Assembly (NCBI GenBank): GCA_036378535.1
Contig: DASUWH010000059.1
Span: forward strand, 62,001 to 126,000
Length of the DNA: 64,000 nt
Reading direction: 5' to 3'
From: Gp1-AA122 sp036378535
GTDB taxonomy: Bacteria > Acidobacteriota > Terriglobia > Terriglobales > Acidobacteriaceae
Part shown: positions 9,050-19,094 of the stretch, in pieces
Numbering within the stretch: position 1 is the stretch's first letter
Layout: every line of letters begins with the position of its first letter
Translations under genes and position numbers: made by a program
Notes under the pieces: model-generated
The model's database searches: none
Told to the model about the DNA's origin: nothing
What the model saw: the letters and a program-made list of their open reading frames with translations, nothing else

Positions 9050-11134
9050 ATGTTCCGAAAAATTTTCATAACTTTACTCTTGATTAGCGCGGCGGTGGCG
9101 CAGACTGACAGACCCCAGGGGAAGGCCTCTTCCGCTGCTCAAAATCCGGCTCCAGATTCGAAATCGGTCGAGCGCCCCAGGTCCTTCGATCTAGATGCGA
9201 TCAACAAAAAAGTGGATCCCTGTGCGGACTTCTACGAATACGCGTGCGGCCAGTGGCGCAAGAGTAATCCCATCCCCGCCGACCAGTCCCGCTGGGGACG
9301 TTTCAATCAACTGACCGAGTACAACCGCCAGGTACTGCACGAGATTCTGGAGAAAGCTGCCGCTGAAAATGACAGTCGTCCTCCGGTCATGCAAAAGATC
9401 GGCGACTACTACCACTCCTGCATGGACGAGCAAGCCGTGAACGCGCTCGGTTTCAATCCCATCAAGCCCGATCTGGCTCGCATCGCCGCCATCGAGAAGC
9501 CGTCACAATTGATCGATACGGTGAGCTACCTGCAGTCGAAAGACGTCAATGCCGTCTTCATATTCAGTTCGCAACCCGATCTGCACGATGCCAGCATGGA
9601 GATTGCGGGTCTTCGCCAGGGCGGGCTCGGTCTGCCCGATCGCGATTACTACACGAAGGAAGATCCAAAATCGAAAGAGACTCGCGAGAAGTATTCAGCC
9701 CATGTTACCCGCATGTTTGCGCTGCTGGGGGATGACGAAGCCACCGCGAAGCAGGAAGCGAACAGCGTGATGATCATCGAAAGCAAGCTGGCGCAGGCTT
9801 CGCTGGAGCGCGTCAAAATGCGCGATCCCAAGAATCGCGATCACAAGATGAAAGTGTCGGAATTGGCGGCTCTGGCGCCGAATCTGGACATTCAGCGCTT
9901 CGTGGCAAGTTCTAATTCCCCGTCGTTTACCGAAATCAACGTAGTGCCGCCCGATTTTTTTCAGCAGGTTAATTCTGCTCTGGCGTCAGTTCCCATCCAG
10001 GATTGGAAATCCTATTTACGCTGGCAAGCGGTGCATGCGTCCGCAGCGGTTCTTTCTGATCCATTTGTTCGCGAGGACTTCGAATTCTTTGGCCGTTATC
10101 TCTCCGGGCAGCAGGAATTACAGCCGCGCTGGAAACGCTGCGTGCGCTTAACCGACGACCTGCTGGGCGAAGCGCTGGGCCAGCCCTACGTGGATGAAAC
10201 CTTTGGCAGCCAAGGCAAAGAACGGATGCTGCAGATGGTGAACTCGCTGGAAAAGGCGCTCGGCACCGATATCCAGGATCTTTCCTGGATGACGCCGGCC
10301 ACGAAGAAACAGGCCGCGAACAAGCTGAAAGAGATTACCAATAAGATCGGGTATCCGGATCACTGGCGCGATTACAGCAGCGTCAATATTGTTCGCGATG
10401 ATCTGGTCGGGAACACCGAGCGTGCGCGCGTCTTCGAGGTGCATCGCGAGCGTAACAAAATCGGCAAGCCGGTCGATAAGTCGGAATGGACGATGAGTCC
10501 CCCTACCGTGAATGCCTACTATCAGCCACCGCAGAACGATATCAATTTTCCGGCGGGAATCCTGCAGCCGCCGTTTTTTGATCAAAGCGTAGATGATGCC
10601 GTGAATTATGGCGGCATCGGGGTTGTCATAGGCCATGAGTTGACCCATGGCTTCGACGACCAGGGTAGTAAGTTTGACGGGCAGGGTAATCTCAGCAACT
10701 GGTGGACCGATCAGGATCGTCAAGAATTCGATAGCAGAACCGGCTGTGTCGCCAACGAGTACAGCTCGTTCGTCGCGGTGGACGATGTTCACCTGAATGG
10801 CCGGCTCACCCTCGGGGAAAACACGGCCGACAATGGCGGAGTTCGAATCGCGCTTTCCGCGCTCAACACGCAACGCGCTGCGAAACCAGATGCGAAAGAG
10901 AATCAGGTTATCGAAGGGTTCACGCCGGAGCAGCGCTTCTTCCTCGGGTATGCCCAGATCTGGTGCGAGAACCGCAGCCCGGAGAGTTCTCGCATGTTGG
11001 CCACTATCGACCCGCACTCGCCGGGACGGTACCGCGTGAACGGAGCGTTACAGAATGACGAAGACTTCGCACGTGCCTTCACGTGCAAGGCGGGGCAGCC
11101 AATGGTCAGTGCGAATGCCTGTCGCGTCTGGTAG
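9050..11134 (+). CDS. M13-family (neprilysin-like) zinc metallopeptidase, exported
   Basis: A 694-residue M13 peptidase. I chose the ATG at 9050 because a GAGGAAGAG ribosome site lies about 5 bases upstream and the protein then begins directly with a signal peptide (RKIFITLLLISAAVAQ). The N-terminal peptidase domain begins near FDLDAINKKVDPCADFYEYACG. The zinc site is VIGHELTHGFDDQG, with the third ligand in LGENTADNGG. The substrate-binding NAYYQPPQNDINFPAG and the C-terminal CRVW are family hallmarks, so all catalytic parts are present. Family members cleave short peptides; this one probably acts in the periplasm. It lies inside the polysaccharide locus without an obvious link to it; the amidotransferase gene follows after 27 bp. 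Confidence 0.95.
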   Translation: MFRKIFITLLLISAAVAQTDRPQGKASSAAQNPAPDSKSVERPRSFDLDAINKKVDPCADFYEYACGQWRKSNPIPADQSRWGRFNQLTEYNRQVLHEILEKAAAENDSRPPVMQKIGDYYHSCMDEQAVNALGFNPIKPDLARIAAIEKPSQLIDTVSYLQSKDVNAVFIFSSQPDLHDASMEIAGLRQGGLGLPDRDYYTKEDPKSKETREKYSAHVTRMFALLGDDEATAKQEANSVMIIESKLAQASLERVKMRDPKNRDHKMKVSELAALAPNLDIQRFVASSNSPSFTEINVVPPDFFQQVNSALASVPIQDWKSYLRWQAVHASAAVLSDPFVREDFEFFGRYLSGQQELQPRWKRCVRLTDDLLGEALGQPYVDETFGSQGKERMLQMVNSLEKALGTDIQDLSWMTPATKKQAANKLKEITNKIGYPDHWRDYSSVNIVRDDLVGNTERARVFEVHRERNKIGKPVDKSEWTMSPPTVNAYYQPPQNDINFPAGILQPPFFDQSVDDAVNYGGIGVVIGHELTHGFDDQGSKFDGQGNLSNWWTDQDRQEFDSRTGCVANEYSSFVAVDDVHLNGRLTLGENTADNGGVRIALSALNTQRAAKPDAKENQVIEGFTPEQRFFLGYAQIWCENRSPESSRMLATIDPHSPGRYRVNGALQNDEDFARAFTCKAGQPMVSANACRVW

Positions 11135-11161
11135 GAAAGATTAAGGCTCTTATACCTCCTT

Positions 11162-13063
11162 GTGTGCGGAATCGTAGGCATCCTGGCTCGCGGAGTACCG
11201 GTCCCTCCAGAAATCCTGGAGGCAGCTACACGTTCGCTCGCGCACCGCGGTCCTGACGATTCTGGAACCCTGATTCTTCGGGCCGCCACTTCTGAACCGA
11301 TCGAAATCGGCTTGGGCAACCGCCGCTTGGCGATCCTCGATCTTTCGGCGCGCGGCCACCAGCCCATGCAAGATGCCACCACCGGCAACTGCATCGTGTT
11401 CAATGGCGAGATTTATAACTATCGCCATCTGCGCACAATACTCGAGAAGGAAGGCGCCTCCTTTCTAAGTGACTGCGATACCGAGGTACTCCTGAAGGCC
11501 TACCATCGCTGGGGCGAGCGATGCCTGGATCATCTGCGCGGGATGTTTGCTTTTGCCCTATGGGATGCGGGCCGCCAGAGGTTGTTTGTGGCTCGCGACC
11601 CAATGGGAATCAAGCCGCTGTACTACTACTGGTCTGAGAGATATTTTCTGTTTGCGTCAGAAGTGCGCAGCATGCTGGGCACGGGGCTGATTTCGCGCCG
11701 GCTCGACCATGCCGGGTTATTTAATTACCTCAATTTTGGTTCTGCCTGCGATCCGAACACCTTGATCGAAGGCATCTCTTCACTTTTGCCAGGCCATTAT
11801 CTGACTTGGGAAAAGGGCGCCATTGAGACCAGGTGCTATTGGGATCCCATCCCGAACAGAACACAGGATGTCCTCGAGGACAGCGAAGCCTCCAGAAATT
11901 CCAAAGTCGCGATGATACGCGATCTTTTGCTGGAATCGGTGAACCTGCACCTAGTCAGCGATGTTCCTGTCGGGGTATTCCTCTCGGGGGGCATTGACTC
12001 CAGCAGCCTGGTGGCTTTGTTAAGCGAAATCGGGGTACGTCCCAAAACTTTTTCCCTGGTATTTCGCGAAGCGAAATACAGCGAGGCTGAGTACTCGCGC
12101 GAGGTCGCGAGCCAGTTCCGCACCGAGCACCGGGAAATCTGCATTACTGCAGAAGATGCTCTCAAGGAAATTCCCGGAGCGCTGGCTGCGATGGATCAAC
12201 CCACGATCGATGGCGTTAACACATACATCGTGTCCCGCCACACCCACGAGGCTGGACTTAAGGTTGCGCTCTCCGGGCTGGGGGGCGACGAGATGTTTGC
12301 GGGATATTCCAGCTTTCGTACGGTACCGGGAATGGAGCGCTTCGCGAGGCCCTGGATGCATTTACCGAAGATGCTTCGATCGTCGGCTGCATTGGCCTAT
12401 TCGCTCACCGGCGACAGCGATCAAACCCATAAATTAGCCGCGCTGGTGCGTGACCCCAGGCAGGTCATCCATCCATTGTTTCTTTCCCGGATGTTATTCA
12501 CCCCGGAGCAGGTGAAATCATTGTTGCCGACCATGGACGACGCGGCGATGGAGCGAGCCAGCCGCACCAACATCGAAATGCTGGAGCGCTCGCGGCAACT
12601 GGATCCCATCAATCGAGTCGCCTATCTGGAAGCCCGCGGGTATATGGTCAACACTCTGCTGCGGGATTCCGACGTCATGAGCATGGCGCATGGTCTTGAG
12701 CTGCGGGTTCCGTTTGTCGATGAGCATCTGGCTGGGCGGTTGATGAGAATTCCCGGTAAATGGAAGATGAACGGGAAGACTCCCAAGCCGCTGCTGGTGG
12801 GCGCACTCGAAAACAAGCTGCCGGACTCAGTCGTATATCGGCGGAAGCAAGGTTTCACGCTGCCTTTTGAACATTGGCTCAGGAACGAGTTGCGCCGACC
12901 TATGGAAGGCAGTCTGCTGGCGAAGGGGAAGAGTTCGTTGAGCTCGGTGCTGGAGCTCGCGGCCGTACACGAAGTCTGGAGAAATTTCCTGGAGGGAAAG
13001 ACGTCGTGGTCGCGGCCGTGGTCACTGCATGTGCTCAGCCAATGGTGTGACCTGCATCTTTAA
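11162..13063 (+). CDS. asnB: AsnB-type glutamine-hydrolysing amidotransferase (copy 1)
   Basis: A 633-residue class II glutamine amidotransferase / asparagine synthetase B family protein. The start is GTG at 11162, because the second residue is then the catalytic Cys (MCGIVGI), which must be N-terminal after Met removal. No good ribosome site is seen. The glutaminase domain covers roughly residues 1-210 (HRGPDDSG, NGEIYNY). The ATP-pyrophosphatase domain has the intact P-loop LSGGIDSSS near residue 275 and GLGGDEMFAGY. The product could be asparagine, but in polysaccharide clusters this family is usually linked to amidation of uronic acids or glycan precursors; two copies here favour that role. 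Confidence 0.88.
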   Translation: MCGIVGILARGVPVPPEILEAATRSLAHRGPDDSGTLILRAATSEPIEIGLGNRRLAILDLSARGHQPMQDATTGNCIVFNGEIYNYRHLRTILEKEGASFLSDCDTEVLLKAYHRWGERCLDHLRGMFAFALWDAGRQRLFVARDPMGIKPLYYYWSERYFLFASEVRSMLGTGLISRRLDHAGLFNYLNFGSACDPNTLIEGISSLLPGHYLTWEKGAIETRCYWDPIPNRTQDVLEDSEASRNSKVAMIRDLLLESVNLHLVSDVPVGVFLSGGIDSSSLVALLSEIGVRPKTFSLVFREAKYSEAEYSREVASQFRTEHREICITAEDALKEIPGALAAMDQPTIDGVNTYIVSRHTHEAGLKVALSGLGGDEMFAGYSSFRTVPGMERFARPWMHLPKMLRSSAALAYSLTGDSDQTHKLAALVRDPRQVIHPLFLSRMLFTPEQVKSLLPTMDDAAMERASRTNIEMLERSRQLDPINRVAYLEARGYMVNTLLRDSDVMSMAHGLELRVPFVDEHLAGRLMRIPGKWKMNGKTPKPLLVGALENKLPDSVVYRRKQGFTLPFEHWLRNELRRPMEGSLLAKGKSSLSSVLELAAVHEVWRNFLEGKTSWSRPWSLHVLSQWCDLHL

Positions 13064-13067
13064 GTTT

Positions 13068-13877
13068 CTATATTTTTCGAGCCGAGACCAGCAGAAATAG
13101 CGCGTATCTCCGGCAGAAGAATCGCACCAGGGGTCTGGGATAAAGCTTCCAGGCCAGGCGGTAAATGAGGCCTCGAAAACGCTTAGACGGCCGGTGCAGC
13201 AGCAAATCTCCCGGACTGAAAACTTGCCGCATACGAATGTCCTCAAAGCCATTCAGCATTTGCGCCACTTCTTCGTGGGTGAAGGACTTCGTGCCCGGAC
13301 TTTCAAGATGATGGTAAACACTATCGCGGAGGGATTTGCCTCGAAAAATCCCGAATCGTAACCACAGCAGCAAACCGGTAAGGGAGGGGTGATGATAAAG
13401 CATGATTTTCAGCTGGCCACCGGGCTTGAGCACGCGGAGAGCCTCACGGATACATTGCTGAGTGTCGGGGCTGTGGTGCAGCACGCCGTACGAGTAAACC
13501 AGGTCGAAAGTATTATCCACAAAGGCGAGCTTCTCAGCGTCGCCAACCTGCAGGTCCGGGGTTAAGCCCGCCAAGGCGCAACGCCTGCGAGCTTGCTCGA
13601 GGGAGGTCTGGGAAATGTCTAAGCCCGTGGCCAGAGCGCCAGCCCTTAGCCATTGCAGGTAGTCCGCTCCCATGCCGACCCCGATTTCGAGCACGCGTCG
13701 GCCGCGCGCCGAAGAAAAATCGGCAAATTCCTGGATATGGGGTTCGAGAGAGTAGCGTGCCCGGGCGTGAGCCGCGTACGCGTCGTCAGCGTCCAGATAG
13801 CGCGTTCCGCAGGGCTCAGCGTTCCAAAAGTCGCGGACGGGATTTTTTAGGCCGGGAATTGTTTCCGCGATCGGCAT
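13068..13877 (-). CDS. Class I SAM-dependent methyltransferase
   Basis: A 269-residue methyltransferase of the Methyltransf_11/25 type. Motif I is VLEIGVGMGADY near residue 68, the acidic ribose-binding residue lies in GLDISQTSLEQA, and later motifs are VGDAEKLAFVDNTFDLVYS and VLHHSPD. About 80 residues after the Rossmann core (YHHLESPGTKSFTHEEV) presumably bind the acceptor. It is transcribed opposite to the flanking amidotransferase and GT2 genes. It may methylate a sugar or lipid of the exopolysaccharide; this is inferred only from position. Confidence 0.8.
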   Translation of the reverse strand: MPIAETIPGLKNPVRDFWNAEPCGTRYLDADDAYAAHARARYSLEPHIQEFADFSSARGRRVLEIGVGMGADYLQWLRAGALATGLDISQTSLEQARRRCALAGLTPDLQVGDAEKLAFVDNTFDLVYSYGVLHHSPDTQQCIREALRVLKPGGQLKIMLYHHPSLTGLLLWLRFGIFRGKSLRDSVYHHLESPGTKSFTHEEVAQMLNGFEDIRMRQVFSPGDLLLHRPSKRFRGLIYRLAWKLYPRPLVRFFCRRYALFLLVSARKI

Positions 13878-13981
13878 TTGAGGGGGTGTACGAAGCGGAT
13901 ACTACCACACGCAGAGGCGATGCCAATCGCTGTTTCCGCAGGTAAGATGTTGCCAACTCAGCTTCAATCAGCGCACGTCAC

Positions 13982-14908
13982 ATGCAACCAGTGCAGGAAC
14001 TCGAGTCCGTGCAGGTTCCCGAGATTCGGAACTTGCTGCCCGTGAGCGTGATCATTCCGACACGCAATGAAGCACGAAACCTGCCCCGCTGCCTCGATTC
14101 GCTACGCGACGTGGCAGAGGTGTACGTCGTCGACTCGCAAAGCACCGACGCTACACCTGAAATCGCGCGTCAATCGGGCGCCAAGGTGGTCCAGTTTTAT
14201 TATCACGGCGGTTGGCCGAAGAAGCGGCAGTGGGCTCTCGATACACTTCCCTTGGCCGCCGAATGGGTTCTGCTTCTGGACGCTGATGAGGTGCTCACCG
14301 CCGAGCTCGTTGACGAAATTCGTCGAGCCATCCAGTCGGGCAACCAGGAAGGTTATTACATCGCCCTGGAAATGCATTTTCTTGGCCGGCCCTTGCGGCA
14401 CAGCGACGCCAGCTTCCAGAAGCTGTCGCTTTTCCGTCGTGGTCATGGGCGCTTTGAATGCCGTTTACAGGATCAGAACGCGTCCATGGGCGACATGGAA
14501 GTGCACGAACATGTCATCGTGAATGGGCGCATCGGCAAGCTGAAAAACCGGGTGATTCACCACAACGTGAATTCGCTTTCCGATTACATCCACAAGCACA
14601 ACGAATATTCCAATTGGGAAGCTCGCGTGTTGCACAAGCCGAAGTCGGCAGAAGAATTGCAGGCCAAGTTCTTCGGCAGGCAAGCCCAGAGGCGGCGCTG
14701 GTTGCGAAAACGGTTTCTGGGTTTCCCGGGCTCCCCCATGTATTTTTTCTTCTACAAATATTTTTTGCGGCTGGGATTTCTCGATGGCGTTCCCGGCCTG
14801 ATCTATTGCTGCTTGCAAGCGATTCAGTTCTTTCACATTAAGGCCAAGTTCTACGAACTGAGGAAAGCTGAGGCTAAGTCGCGCGCATGTGCGGAATCGC
14901 CGGCGTAG
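13982..14908 (+). CDS. Glycosyltransferase family 2 protein (WaaE/KdtX-like)
   Basis: A 308-residue GT-A glycosyltransferase. The N-terminus has the donor-binding SVIIPTRNEARNLPRCLDSL, then VVDSQSTDATPEIA and the DxD-type WVLLLDADEVLT near residue 100. The region QWALDTLP and the C-terminal hydrophobic segment around residues 250-285 resemble the WaaE/KdtX group that adds hexose to heptose or Kdo in LPS cores. Here it may act on the exopolysaccharide or the lipid A core. Its last 22 bases overlap the start of the second amidotransferase gene in another frame, which indicates co-transcription. Confidence 0.82.
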   Translation: MQPVQELESVQVPEIRNLLPVSVIIPTRNEARNLPRCLDSLRDVAEVYVVDSQSTDATPEIARQSGAKVVQFYYHGGWPKKRQWALDTLPLAAEWVLLLDADEVLTAELVDEIRRAIQSGNQEGYYIALEMHFLGRPLRHSDASFQKLSLFRRGHGRFECRLQDQNASMGDMEVHEHVIVNGRIGKLKNRVIHHNVNSLSDYIHKHNEYSNWEARVLHKPKSAEELQAKFFGRQAQRRRWLRKRFLGFPGSPMYFFFYKYFLRLGFLDGVPGLIYCCLQAIQFFHIKAKFYELRKAEAKSRACAESPA

Positions 14909-16866
14909 TGAACTGTGGAGATCGAAGGACCCTCGAGCGCATGAATTCGGTGCAGGCGCATCGGGGGCCGGATGATCGTGGCATCTGGGAACGTAGATTT
15001 CCGGATGGCCAGTACATCGGGCTGGCCAGCCGGCGCTTGGCTATCCTGGACCTTTCACCCGGCGGGCACATGCCGATGAGCAACGAAGACGGCTCGGTGT
15101 GGATTACTTACAACGGGGAAATCTACAATTTCCAGGCACTGCGCCAGGAATTGCAGAGCAAAGGCCATCGCTTTTCGTCCAATACCGACACGGAAGTGGT
15201 TCTTCACCTCTACGAAGAAGAAGGACCAGCCTGCGTGCAGCGGCTCAACGGAATGTTTGCCTTCGGGATCTGTGATCTTCGCGGCGGCACTCCTTGCGTC
15301 TTCATGGCGCGTGATCATTTCGGCATCAAACCTTTCTATTATCTCCACCAGGGGCGAAGCATTGCCTTCGCCTCGGAAATCAAGGCACTCCTGCAGGTAC
15401 CTGGTATTGAAGCCGAACTCGACTGCGAAGCTCTTCATCAGTACCTCACGTTTTTGTGGGTTCCAGATCCGAAGACAATGTTCTCGGGAATTTTCAAACT
15501 CCCGCCGGGCCATGTGGCCGTATTCCGCGACGGACGTTTGGACGTAACCCGCTACTGGGACCTTGAATTTCCTGGCGCGGGCGCGACGTTTCCGCGCTCG
15601 GAAGAAGATCTCGTGGTGGAAGTTCGCGACCGTTTTCAAGCTTCAGTGGAAGCGCAGATGATCAGCGATGTTCCGGTCGGCGCATTTCTGAGCGCAGGAC
15701 TGGATTCCTCCAGCATCGTTGCGGTCATGGCGGCCAAGCGTCGGGTACGGACCTACACCATCACCTACCCGGAAAAATATCGTATCGGTGAGAATGCGCT
15801 GGATAACCCCGCGGTTCCGGCTCGCTTGGCTCGGCATCTTGGCTGCGAAAATCAACAGATTTTTGTGGAGCCAGACGTCACCACTCTGTTACCGAAGCTG
15901 ATCTGGCACATGGACGAGCCGGTCGCAGATCCCGCGATCATTCCTGCTTACCTGGTATGCGAACAAGCCGGCAGGAGCGCAACCGTTCTCCTTTCGGGCG
16001 TTGGGGGCGACGAACTCTTCGCTGGATACCGAAAGCATTACGCCTACTATTGGGCTCAGGCTTACGGCCACATACCAGGGACTGTGCAGGGTGTCATCAA
16101 TTCAACTTTGCTCCATTTGCCCGGGTTTCGCGGGCATGGGCTCAAGGGCGTGGTGCGGCTAGCCAAGAAAATGGCGCGTAGCGCATCGTTGTCTCCTCGC
16201 GATGCCTTTGTGATGAACTGCACCTATCTTGACGACGCGCACAAGGTCTCGTTGTACTTGCCTTCCTTCGCGCGGGCGCTAGGCAGCTATGACCCTGCGC
16301 TTGAGCACCATGTCACGTTCGAGCGCGTGCGTCACGCCGATTTTCTGAACCAGATGCTGTATGCAGACAGCAAAATCTTCATGCCGAGCTTGAACCTGAC
16401 CTACAACGACAAAATGAGTATGGCCTCCTCCGTGGAAGTGCGTGTTCCTTTCCTGGATCGCCAGCTGGCGGAGTTCGTTGCTCAACAGGTTCCACCCAGC
16501 CTGAAGATCAAAGGCTTTTTCCGTCCATCCACGAAACACATTTTTCGCAAGGCAATGAGGTCGCTCTTGCCTGACGAAGTTCTGCGCCAACCGAAAGCAG
16601 GCTTCGCCGCGCCGATCGATTACTGGCTGGCCAACGAGATGAAGGAACTGGTTGATGAGGTTCTCGGGGAGGCGCAAATCAGGAAACGCGCCATCTTCCA
16701 GCCCGACGCGGTGAGGTCGCTGATCGATCAGCACCGAAAGGGCGAGCAGGACTGGTCCATGCAGATCTGGCAATTCTTGACGCTGGAACTGTGGATGCAA
16801 ACCTTTCTTGACCGCGGCGTCGATCAACTGGGTGCGATACCCATGATGCAGGCAGCGACCGCATGA
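14887..16866 (+). CDS. asnB: AsnB-type amidotransferase (copy 2), exopolysaccharide-associated
   Basis: A 659-residue class II amidotransferase. The ATG at 14887 places the catalytic Cys at position 2 (MCGIAGVV). The glutaminase domain (HRGPDDRG, YNGEIYNF) is followed by the ATP-PPase domain with VGGDELFAGYRKHY. The P-loop reads LSAGLDSSS near residue 270, with Ala in place of the second Gly of the usual SGGxDSS; it is otherwise intact. Gene order with the two-domain oxidoreductase directly downstream (ATGA overlap) is typical of capsule/O-antigen loci where such enzymes amidate sugar acids. Free asparagine synthesis is a less likely role. Confidence 0.86.
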   Translation: MCGIAGVVNCGDRRTLERMNSVQAHRGPDDRGIWERRFPDGQYIGLASRRLAILDLSPGGHMPMSNEDGSVWITYNGEIYNFQALRQELQSKGHRFSSNTDTEVVLHLYEEEGPACVQRLNGMFAFGICDLRGGTPCVFMARDHFGIKPFYYLHQGRSIAFASEIKALLQVPGIEAELDCEALHQYLTFLWVPDPKTMFSGIFKLPPGHVAVFRDGRLDVTRYWDLEFPGAGATFPRSEEDLVVEVRDRFQASVEAQMISDVPVGAFLSAGLDSSSIVAVMAAKRRVRTYTITYPEKYRIGENALDNPAVPARLARHLGCENQQIFVEPDVTTLLPKLIWHMDEPVADPAIIPAYLVCEQAGRSATVLLSGVGGDELFAGYRKHYAYYWAQAYGHIPGTVQGVINSTLLHLPGFRGHGLKGVVRLAKKMARSASLSPRDAFVMNCTYLDDAHKVSLYLPSFARALGSYDPALEHHVTFERVRHADFLNQMLYADSKIFMPSLNLTYNDKMSMASSVEVRVPFLDRQLAEFVAQQVPPSLKIKGFFRPSTKHIFRKAMRSLLPDEVLRQPKAGFAAPIDYWLANEMKELVDEVLGEAQIRKRAIFQPDAVRSLIDQHRKGEQDWSMQIWQFLTLELWMQTFLDRGVDQLGAIPMMQAATA

Positions 16867-19085
16867 AGCAGTTGATACAGGACGCACGCCATGGCGAGAT
16901 CCGGGTCGCCGAAGTACCGGCGCCACGTGTGTTGCCCGGATGCGTTCTGGTTCGCGTTGCCACATCGTTAGTTTCGGCCGGGACTGAACGGGCAGTGTCG
17001 GAATTTGCCAGTAAGGGCCTGCTGCAAAAAGCGGTGGCGCGTCCGGACCTGGTTCGCGGACTGCTGGCCAAAGTTCGGCGTGATGGGCTTCTTTCCGCGA
17101 TACAGGTCGCGCGCAGCCGTCTCAATCAACCTATGGCACTCGGCTACAGCAGCGCGGGGACAGTGATTGCGGTCGCTCCCGGTGTTACCGACATCCGCCC
17201 CGGTGATCGTGTTGCCTGCGCAGGTGCAGGTCACGCTGTGCACGCCGACTGGGCCTGCGTGCCACGCCTGCTGCTGGCAAGAATTCCGGAACCGTCGAAT
17301 GTCAGCTTCGACGAGGCCGCGTTCACAACGCTCGGCGCAGTGGCCCTGCATGGGATACGGTGTGCCGACGTAAAACTCGGAGATGTGGTAGCAGTTATCG
17401 GGCTGGGCCTGGTGGGCCAACTCACGGCCCAATTGCTGAAAGCGGCCGGATGCCGGGTGCTGGGTCTCGATCTGGCGCAAGAACGAGCCGATATTGCACT
17501 GCGTCTCGGCAGCGATGCCACCAGCACGTCGCGCGAGACTTTCCACGACTTGTGCCGGCAACATAGCGGCGGGATGGGCGTCGACTCGGTGCTCATCACG
17601 GCAGAAACCCCGAGCAGCGATCCCATTAACCTGGCCGCCGAAATTGCCCGCGATCGCGCCACCGTGGTCGCGGTAGGCACGGTCGGGATGGACATTGACC
17701 GCAAGCTGTTTTACGCAAAAGAAATCGACTTCCGCGTCTCCCGTTCTTATGGCCCGGGACGCTACGATACCGCCTACGAGCAGAAGGGGCGAGACTATCC
17801 AATCGGGTACGTGCGCTGGACGGAGACCCGCAACATGGAAGCTTTTCTTCGGCTGCTTGCCGAAGAGAAACTGAAGTTGGAGCCGCTGATCACACATCGG
17901 TTCCCAATTGATTCTGCGCGCAACGCATATGACTTGATCACCGGCAGGAGCGGCGAAGCCTATCTCGGCGTCTTGCTGAAGTATTCCGGCGATCAGGAAG
18001 TACACCAGAAATTCGAACGGAAGCAGATCCCAAAGCGCACGACCCAGTCCAAGCTGGGCTTGAGCGTGATGGGAGCCGGCAACTTTGCCACCAGCATGCT
18101 GTTGCCTGCGATAAAGCGGCTGAACACGGTCGAACTGCGAGGGATAGCCAGTGCTACCGGCATTCATGCGCGGCATGCCGCGGACAAATTCGATTTTGAG
18201 CACTGCGCTGCCAACGAGGAGCAGATCCTCGCGGACCCTCAGTGTGACGCTGTAGTGATTGCGACGCGTCACCATCTGCATGCTGCTCAAGTATTAGCCG
18301 CACTGGCGGCGGGGAAGCACGTCTTCTGCGAGAAACCGCTATGCCTCCGGGAAGACGAATTATTCGATATTGTTCAGGCCTGCGCGGCTTCCGCCAGCGC
18401 TCCGATGCTGATGGTTGGTTTCAATCGGCGCTTCGCTCCCATGGCATTGCGTCTCAAGTCGTTCTTTTCGGGCGTGCGCGAGCCCTTGTCCATGCACTAT
18501 CGCATCAATGCCGGGCCCTTGCCGCCGGATCACTGGATCAACGATCCGGAGCAAGGCGGAGGCCGTATTTTGGGAGAGTTATGCCATTTTGTTGACCTGC
18601 TCAGTTTTATCGCGGGCACACTGCCCACGAAAGTCTACGCACGTTCACTGGCCGGAAGCGGTAGTTGCGGTAGCGACACGGCAGCGATGTTGTTGGACTA
18701 TGCGAACGGCTCGCAAGCCACAGTCAGTTATCTTGCGAATGGCGATCGCGCCTTATCGAAGGAGCGGTTAGAGATTTTCGGAGGCGGCTCAGCCGCCGTT
18801 CTCGATGATTTTCGACGCCTGGAAATGGTTCGCCATAGTCGCAGGACCGTCGTCCGCTCTCGCTGGCGCCAAGATAAAGGGCATCGCGCGGAACTGCGCG
18901 CATTCGTTCAAGCCGCTCTCGATGGAAGTGCAGCGCCCATATCGCTGCAGGAAATCGCCGCCACTACGCTGACAACTTTTCGCATTCAGGACTCGCTCGC
19001 CTGCGGCGAGGCAATTGCCGTCAACTTAAGCGAATTTCTCAGTTCTGCGCTCAAATCAATCTCTGCCGGCGCGGTTCCGGCATAA
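16863..19085 (+). CDS. Two-domain oxidoreductase: zinc-ADH-like plus Gfo/Idh/MocA
   Basis: A 740-residue fusion. Residues 1 to about 375 are a medium-chain zinc-alcohol-dehydrogenase fold, with GDRVACAGAGHAVHADW, the NAD-binding VAVIGLGLVGQLTAQLL and a DLAQE end. Residues from about 390 to 740 are a Gfo/Idh/MocA sugar dehydrogenase with LSVMGAGNFATSMLLPAI and the hallmark HVFCEKPL. The catalytic-zinc Cys/His set of true alcohol dehydrogenases is not obvious. Such bi-domain proteins recur next to AsnB-like and carbohydrate-modifying genes and probably oxidise or epimerise a nucleotide sugar or glycan unit. The start overlaps the preceding stop (ATGA) and the carbamoyltransferase gene follows after 9 bp. 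Confidence 0.9.
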   Translation: MKQLIQDARHGEIRVAEVPAPRVLPGCVLVRVATSLVSAGTERAVSEFASKGLLQKAVARPDLVRGLLAKVRRDGLLSAIQVARSRLNQPMALGYSSAGTVIAVAPGVTDIRPGDRVACAGAGHAVHADWACVPRLLLARIPEPSNVSFDEAAFTTLGAVALHGIRCADVKLGDVVAVIGLGLVGQLTAQLLKAAGCRVLGLDLAQERADIALRLGSDATSTSRETFHDLCRQHSGGMGVDSVLITAETPSSDPINLAAEIARDRATVVAVGTVGMDIDRKLFYAKEIDFRVSRSYGPGRYDTAYEQKGRDYPIGYVRWTETRNMEAFLRLLAEEKLKLEPLITHRFPIDSARNAYDLITGRSGEAYLGVLLKYSGDQEVHQKFERKQIPKRTTQSKLGLSVMGAGNFATSMLLPAIKRLNTVELRGIASATGIHARHAADKFDFEHCAANEEQILADPQCDAVVIATRHHLHAAQVLAALAAGKHVFCEKPLCLREDELFDIVQACAASASAPMLMVGFNRRFAPMALRLKSFFSGVREPLSMHYRINAGPLPPDHWINDPEQGGGRILGELCHFVDLLSFIAGTLPTKVYARSLAGSGSCGSDTAAMLLDYANGSQATVSYLANGDRALSKERLEIFGGGSAAVLDDFRRLEMVRHSRRTVVRSRWRQDKGHRAELRAFVQAALDGSAAPISLQEIAATTLTTFRIQDSLACGEAIAVNLSEFLSSALKSISAGAVPA

Positions 19086-19094
19086 AGGCAAACG

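Noticed and set aside
10148..11017. Minus-strand frame of 289 codons opposite the M13 peptidase
   Set aside because: It is a shadow of a strongly supported gene with zinc-site and C-terminal family motifs.
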